Assembly: GCA_012517545.1 (NCBI GenBank)
Contig: JAAYUW010000066.1
Coordinates: 1 to 46,850, forward strand
Direction: 5' to 3'
Length of the DNA stretch: 46,850 bases
Source of the DNA: Exilispira sp.
GTDB taxonomy: Bacteria > Spirochaetota > JAAYUW01
Below, in pieces: positions 43,157-46,850 of the stretch (the first letter of the stretch is position 1; the number at the start of each line of letters is the position of its first letter). The notes under the pieces are model-generated. The model saw only the letters and a list, made by a program, of their open reading frames with translations, made no database searches and was not told the origin of the DNA. Both the position numbers and the translations under genes were made by a program.

Positions 43157-43214
43157 TGAAAGGTGAATCAACTCTCAATCAAACTTTATATAAAATATAT
43201 TTTTCATTTGTCAA
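43157..43214 (-). promoter_or_regulatory. Promoter and TetR-type operator of KAS III-like gene 1
   Basis: On the minus strand TTGACA (43214-43209) is followed after 16 bp by TATATA (43192-43187). Nine bases further on is the dyad TGA-AAGG-TGA-A-TCA-ACTC-TCA (43157-43177 as read on the plus strand), whose outer bases also pair (TTGA...TCAA). It covers the expected transcription start region, about 20-40 bp before the ATG. A second copy precedes the TetR gene. Confidence 0.78.
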
Positions 43215-43660
43215 GTGTTATTTTTATTTATTTATATTTTTTCGTTTTTCGCTAAAAAGTGTTGGTAAACTTGTAAAATACTTTAAAGTAAGTATTTATG
43301 TTCATTTATTTTAAAGCCTGGTTCAAACTTTATTATATTTTTTAAAGATTCACTTCTAACTTTTTTAAACATAGATTTTTTAATAAAATACTTTTATACT
43401 TTTAAAATATTTTTCCTGAAACTTAAGCTTTCGACTCTGGATGGGGTTGGAGTTAAGTTTATTTTCAGATTTTTGGTTCTTGTACTTTTGACATTAGACT
43501 GTCGTTTTCACAAAAAATTACGAATAACTTATTTTCAAATCTATATCTTTTAATTTTATTTCTGATTAGCAGTTGTTAAAAGAAACAGGATAAATCATAG
43601 ATAATCTTATTATATTGATCACAAGCAAGTATAAAATTTTTATAAATTTTAAAAATTTTC

Positions 43661-43716
43661 TTGAAAATAAAAATTAATATACTATATTGAATATGTGAAA
43701 AGTGACTCACCTCTCA
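43661..43716 (+). promoter_or_regulatory. Promoter and TetR-type operator of the double-TetR gene
   Basis: TTGAAA (43661-43666) and TATATT (43683-43688), spaced 16 bp, face the regulator gene. Seven bases on, the dyad TGA-AAAG-TGA-C-TCA-CCTC-TCA spans 43696-43716. It matches the dyad of the divergent gene at 18 of 22 aligned bases in the same orientation and has the same position relative to its -10 box, supporting one shared regulator and autoregulation. Confidence 0.76.
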
Positions 43717-43830
43717 AATGTCTTAATTGCGGATTATTCTTTTTTACTTTTTGTCAATCAAGTATCTCGTTGTGAGTCTTAACTTTTTTATAAACATTGT
43801 AAAATAAAAAATAGAGAAGTAATTGTAAAA

Positions 43831-44997
43831 ATGGGAACAAGATCAAATGATGTAAGAACAAGACTTATCGAAAGCGCGATAACTATTTTTTCCAAAAAGT
43901 GGTATTCTTCCGCTTCAATAGCCGAAATATGCAGAGCTGCGGGTGTTTCTAATGGTATTTATTATCATTATTTTGAAAACAAAGAAGATATATTTAATAT
44001 AATACTGGAACTTACGATAAACAAGCTGACTCAGTCTTTAAAACAAATAAAAGGAGAAGATGTTTTATCGAAGATTAGAAATATGGTTTTGATTATCTAT
44101 GAATTTGCCAATCAAAACAAAGAGTTAGTGACAATATTTAGAGAAGGGCAGTATAGATTTATAGAATACGAAAGAAATATTGTTAAAATATATAAAAAAA
44201 CACTTGAAACAATATTAGAGCGAAAAGTGACTCTCGCCATGTATATTTATGTTTTTGGTGGTATTCGTTTCGCATGTTTGAGATCGATTTTCAAAGATGC
44301 AAATATTTTTGCAGAGTTTTTTTCAAACTCAATAATCGATGGTATTTTTAAAGTCTACGATATAAATCCGAATCTGATATTTAATATTTCTATTCAGTTT
44401 CCAAATCTTCGTTATCCTATAGATAGCAGGACAAAACTTCTTCAAGCTGGAAAATCTCTTTTTGGTGAAAAAGGATATCATGAAGTTAATGTGCATAATA
44501 TTGCTGAAAAGGCTGGTTTTGCATCTGGTACATTTTATAAGTATTTTAGTAGTAAAGAATCATTTTTTGATGAATTGATATCATCTGTTAGCAAAGAGAT
44601 ACGTCATTTCATTTCTTTAAATCTTAAAACAGATCTAAATAGACTGGAAAAGGAAATCCAGGGAATTTTTCTTTTTTTAACATTTATTTCAATGGATAGA
44701 TGTTGTTATAATATTGTTCGAGAAGCTGAATTTGTCAATCCTGCTAAAGTGAATGAATACTATCAATCTTTCGTAACAGGTTATAAAAAATCAGGTAAAG
44801 AAGGATTTAAGGAAAATCTTATAGATGAAGATCCAGTTAGGTTTAGTATGGCGATAGAATTTTTAATTGGAATCTCACATTTTTGTGGTATAGAATATAT
44901 TTTTGATGAAGAGATACTCAGTACTCCAGAAATTTTAATAGAGTTGTCAAACTTACTAAAATTTGGTCTTAACAGTAAAATTAAAAAAAGAAAATAA
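43831..44997 (+). CDS. Double TetR/AcrR-family regulator (two TetR units in one chain)
   Basis: A 388-residue protein consisting of two complete TetR units of about 195 residues. Unit 1: RTRLIESAITIFSKKWYSSA then SIAEICRAAGVSNGIYYHYF at about residues 9-49. Unit 2: SRTKLLQAGKSLFGEKGYHE, then NIAEKAGFASGTFYKYFSSK, at about 199-240. Each is followed by a helical ligand-binding/dimerisation region. The second recognition helix (FASGTFYKYF) differs from the first (VSNGIYYHYF), so they may touch different half-sites. The ribosome site is weak, which suits low expression. It precedes the second KAS III-like gene by 19 bp and probably controls both KAS III genes and perhaps the CoA-transferase. Acyl-CoA or the imported compound is a plausible ligand. 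Confidence 0.9.
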   Translation: MGTRSNDVRTRLIESAITIFSKKWYSSASIAEICRAAGVSNGIYYHYFENKEDIFNIILELTINKLTQSLKQIKGEDVLSKIRNMVLIIYEFANQNKELVTIFREGQYRFIEYERNIVKIYKKTLETILERKVTLAMYIYVFGGIRFACLRSIFKDANIFAEFFSNSIIDGIFKVYDINPNLIFNISIQFPNLRYPIDSRTKLLQAGKSLFGEKGYHEVNVHNIAEKAGFASGTFYKYFSSKESFFDELISSVSKEIRHFISLNLKTDLNRLEKEIQGIFLFLTFISMDRCCYNIVREAEFVNPAKVNEYYQSFVTGYKKSGKEGFKENLIDEDPVRFSMAIEFLIGISHFCGIEYIFDEEILSTPEILIELSNLLKFGLNSKIKKRK

Positions 44998-45016
44998 TCT
45001 TCAGGAGTTTAAAATC

Positions 45017-46051
45017 ATGATCAATACAAAAATTATTGGGACAGGGGTATATTTACCTGGAAAACCTATTAGCAACGAAGAAGTCAAAAAACTTGCCAAT
45101 GTCGAATTTGATAGTGATAGACTTGAAAATAATACTGGAATAAAATACAGGCATATAGCAAGACTCAGGCAAATACAGGAAACAACAGCTGATTTTGCTG
45201 AAAAGGCAGCCATGAATGCACTTTCAGATGCCAGGATTTCAGCTGATGATATAGACCTTATAATAGTAGCTACTGATACACCAGAATATATAAGTCCTGC
45301 GACATCATTGCTTTTGCAGGGAAGACTTCAAAAACGACAGAATAGAATTATGAGTTTTGATGTTGGATCATCATGTGCAAGTTTTTCAGTTGCTTTCGAT
45401 ACTGCAAACAGAATTTTATATGCAAATGAGACTTTTAAACATGCTCTGGTTGTTGGTGTATATAATATGCCAGCCTATATAAGGGAGAAAGATTCTTTTG
45501 GCTGGTCTATCTTTGCTGATGGAGCAGGAGCTTTTGTAATCGGGAAAGAGGACATAAAGCCAAAATCAAAAGATGCTGATTATAGTAGTTCCGGATATCT
45601 GGATGGTGAATTTGTAACAGATGGTACTCAGTGGAATTTTCTTGGTGTATACACTGGTGGCACAAAAAAGCCGGTTACACATGAACTTCTTGATAAAGGT
45701 ACCTATGGATTTGAGCTACTACAAAAAATGCCGGGGGATCGAAATATTAAACTCTGGCCAGGTATAATTGAATCGCTCTGCAAAAGAGCGGGTGTTGCAC
45801 TTGATAGTATTAATTGCTATGTCATGACGCAAATAAACAAAAGTGTAATTCTTGAAGTCATGAAAATTCTTGGTCAGCCAGTAGAAAAGGCAGCTCTGAC
45901 TATGGATAAATATGGATATACCGGCTCAGCGTGCGTTCCTATCGCTTTTAATGAAATGATAAAGCAAAATAAGGTGAAAAGAGGGGATAAGGTGCTTTTT
46001 TGCGCAAGTGGAGCTGGACTTGAGGTTGGAACAAATCTTTTTATCTACTAA
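45017..46051 (+). CDS. KAS III (FabH)-like thiolase-fold enzyme 2 lacking the catalytic His and Asn
   Basis: A 344-residue thiolase-fold protein. MINTKIIGTGVYLPGKPISN is the KAS III start, and Cys120 lies in FDVGSSCASFSVAF. At the HQAN position it reads MTQINKSV (His replaced by Thr), and at the YGNT position DKYGYTGSACVPIAF (Asn replaced by Tyr). Only the cysteine of the triad is kept. It could be an acyltransferase, like some KAS III homologues in secondary metabolism, or a partner subunit for the other KAS III-like protein. The ORF-track start overlaps the TetR gene; ATG 45017 with AGGAG 9 nt upstream fits the family better. It is cotranscribed with the regulator. Confidence 0.83.
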   Translation: MINTKIIGTGVYLPGKPISNEEVKKLANVEFDSDRLENNTGIKYRHIARLRQIQETTADFAEKAAMNALSDARISADDIDLIIVATDTPEYISPATSLLLQGRLQKRQNRIMSFDVGSSCASFSVAFDTANRILYANETFKHALVVGVYNMPAYIREKDSFGWSIFADGAGAFVIGKEDIKPKSKDADYSSSGYLDGEFVTDGTQWNFLGVYTGGTKKPVTHELLDKGTYGFELLQKMPGDRNIKLWPGIIESLCKRAGVALDSINCYVMTQINKSVILEVMKILGQPVEKAALTMDKYGYTGSACVPIAFNEMIKQNKVKRGDKVLFCASGAGLEVGTNLFIY

Positions 46052-46333
46052 AAGTCGTCTTCTAACTTGAGTAGTCATATTTTTAATATTCTTTGCGAAA
46101 TGCATCTTATTGTAAACCTCTTAATAATATTCCAGATTGTATTTTATTGACAATATTAATTTTGAAGAACTATTTCCTGTTCTGTATTTTTTTTCTGACT
46201 TATGACTTTCAACAGTTCTATCAAACAAAAGAGGAAGAGCCTATTTTAAAAGGAAGGAGAAATATAGATTAATATAATTTATAACAAAATTAAATTAAAA
46301 ATAAGATTTTAACAATAAAATTGAGGATAAAAT

Positions 46334-46850
46334 ATGAAAAATTTTCAACAAGAGTACAGATCAAAACTTCGTTCGATTGAAGATGCTATTCAGTGTATCA
46401 AAAGTAACTATGATATTGTAGTAGCACAATGTGCAAGTGAGCCACAGGGAGTCATGGCTAAACTACATATTCTTTCACCAGACGTAGAAAATGTGAGAGT
46501 TTTTTCCGTCCTGACTCTTAAACCATATGAATTCTATATGAATCCAGCAAATAAAGGACATTTTGAACTTGCCAGCTGGTTTCTTGCTCCAGGTTCTAGA
46601 GAAGCGCTTAAAGCAGGTTGTGGAACAGTTACATATGTACCTAATATGTTGCATAGAGCAGCAGCAGATCGTATATATCGTCATATACCAGAAGTTTTTA
46701 TTGGAACCTGCACGCCACCAGATAAAAATGGATTTGTAAGTCTTTCGTTAGGTATTACATACGAAAAAGATATCCTTGAACATGCAAAATATGTTATTCT
46801 GGAGGTTAATCCAAGACTACCCAGAACACTTGGTGATACTCATGTTCATA
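46334..46850 (+). CDS. Acetyl-CoA hydrolase/transferase family CoA-transferase (C-terminus cut by window edge)
   Basis: Translated by hand, since the ORF track lacks the open-ended frame; 172 residues are present of a usual 430 or so. MKNFQQEYRSKLRSIEDAIQ is followed by DIVVAQCASEPQGVMAKL, FELASWFLAPGSREALKAG, VTYVPNMLHRAAADRI and VFIGTCTPPDKNGFVSLSLG, all typical of the 4-hydroxybutyrate/butyrate CoA-transferase (Cat2) group. The catalytic glutamate lies beyond the window edge. These enzymes move CoA between acetyl-CoA and another acid. GAGG lies 7 nt before the ATG at 46334. The 282-base gap upstream has no gene and one gacttatgacttt motif. Its position after two KAS III-like genes suggests activation of an acid for the same pathway. 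Confidence 0.88.
   Translation, partial: MKNFQQEYRSKLRSIEDAIQCIKSNYDIVVAQCASEPQGVMAKLHILSPDVENVRVFSVLTLKPYEFYMNPANKGHFELASWFLAPGSREALKAGCGTVTYVPNMLHRAAADRIYRHIPEVFIGTCTPPDKNGFVSLSLGITYEKDILEHAKYVILEVNPRLPRTLGDTHVH

Larger units (their letters stand above)
43136..43830. other. Divergent regulatory region, 695 bases, no gene
   Basis: AT-rich space between the minus-strand KAS III-like gene and the plus-strand TetR gene. Both ends carry a promoter with a 21-bp dyad just after the -10 box. The middle holds a dispersed gtacttttgacattagact motif (43462-43503) and A/T runs, with no open frame or stable hairpin. Confidence 0.7.

Noticed and set aside
42107-46051. Calling the two KAS III-like genes fabH
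   Set aside because: Key catalytic residues differ from FabH and the genes are not near fatty-acid synthesis genes.
1-46850. tRNA, rRNA, riboswitch or insertion-sequence features
   Set aside because: I looked through all gaps on both strands and saw no cloverleaf, conserved riboswitch core, transposase or terminal inverted repeats.

Overview
The window is about 47 kb of AT-rich bacterial chromosome (roughly 30% G+C by eye). It comes from an anaerobic, flagellated bacterium that probably has an outer membrane. Anaerobiosis is suggested by the [FeFe]-hydrogenase maturase HydG and its TM1266-type partner, a molybdenum hydroxylase cluster and FeoB iron uptake. An outer membrane is suggested by two solute-binding proteins with signal peptides but no lipobox, by two small barrel-like secreted proteins and by an M16 protease pair. 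A spirochaete or another deep-branching diderm would fit, but the sequence alone does not settle the phylum. No rRNA, tRNA, CRISPR array, transposase or integrase was found.

Layout: 1-7.9 kb is on the minus strand and holds hydG (cut by the window edge), a TM1266-like gene, a YbjQ-family gene, the flagellar rod pair flgF-flgG with a SpoIID-domain lipoprotein, an XdhC-type maturation factor, an octamer tandem repeat and a fold-type-II PLP enzyme. 8.0-10.2 kb is a plus-strand interruption with an AbiEii-like toxin-antitoxin pair and a DUF1848 gene; a decayed copy of the 3' end of the neighbouring FAD-subunit gene lies inside it. 10.2-19.6 kb (minus) holds a three-subunit molybdenum hydroxylase, a MocA-like nucleotidyltransferase, a threonine-synthase-like PLP enzyme and a greatly enlarged DUF2400 protein. 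Several proteins in the 5-19.6 kb stretch carry Asn/Lys/Ser/Asp-rich low-complexity insertions that genes elsewhere in the window mostly lack.

20-32 kb is mostly plus strand: an OppA-type binding protein with a strong promoter and terminator, a group III PLP decarboxylase (minus), a DtxR-FeoA fusion regulator with FeoB, two barrel-like paralogues, a catalytic/non-catalytic M16 pair and an inositol-monophosphatase-family gene. 32.3-35.2 kb (minus) is an ABC-2 exporter whose ATPase gene is interrupted by a frameshift at an A9 tract. 36-41.8 kb (minus) is a branched-chain amino-acid type (Liv) importer whose LivM permease is fused in frame to a complete alpha/beta hydrolase; the hydrolase also has its own internal ribosome binding site.

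42.1-46.85 kb holds two divergent KAS III-like genes, a regulator made of two TetR units in one chain, and the start of a CoA-transferase. Two near-identical 21-bp dyads (TGA-N4-TGA-N-TCA-N4-TCA) sit just downstream of the -10 boxes of the two divergent promoters. They are the best candidate operators for the double TetR. The importer-hydrolase, KAS III pair, CoA-transferase and regulator together look like an uncharacterised acyl-compound uptake and conversion locus, and are my main candidate for an undescribed system.
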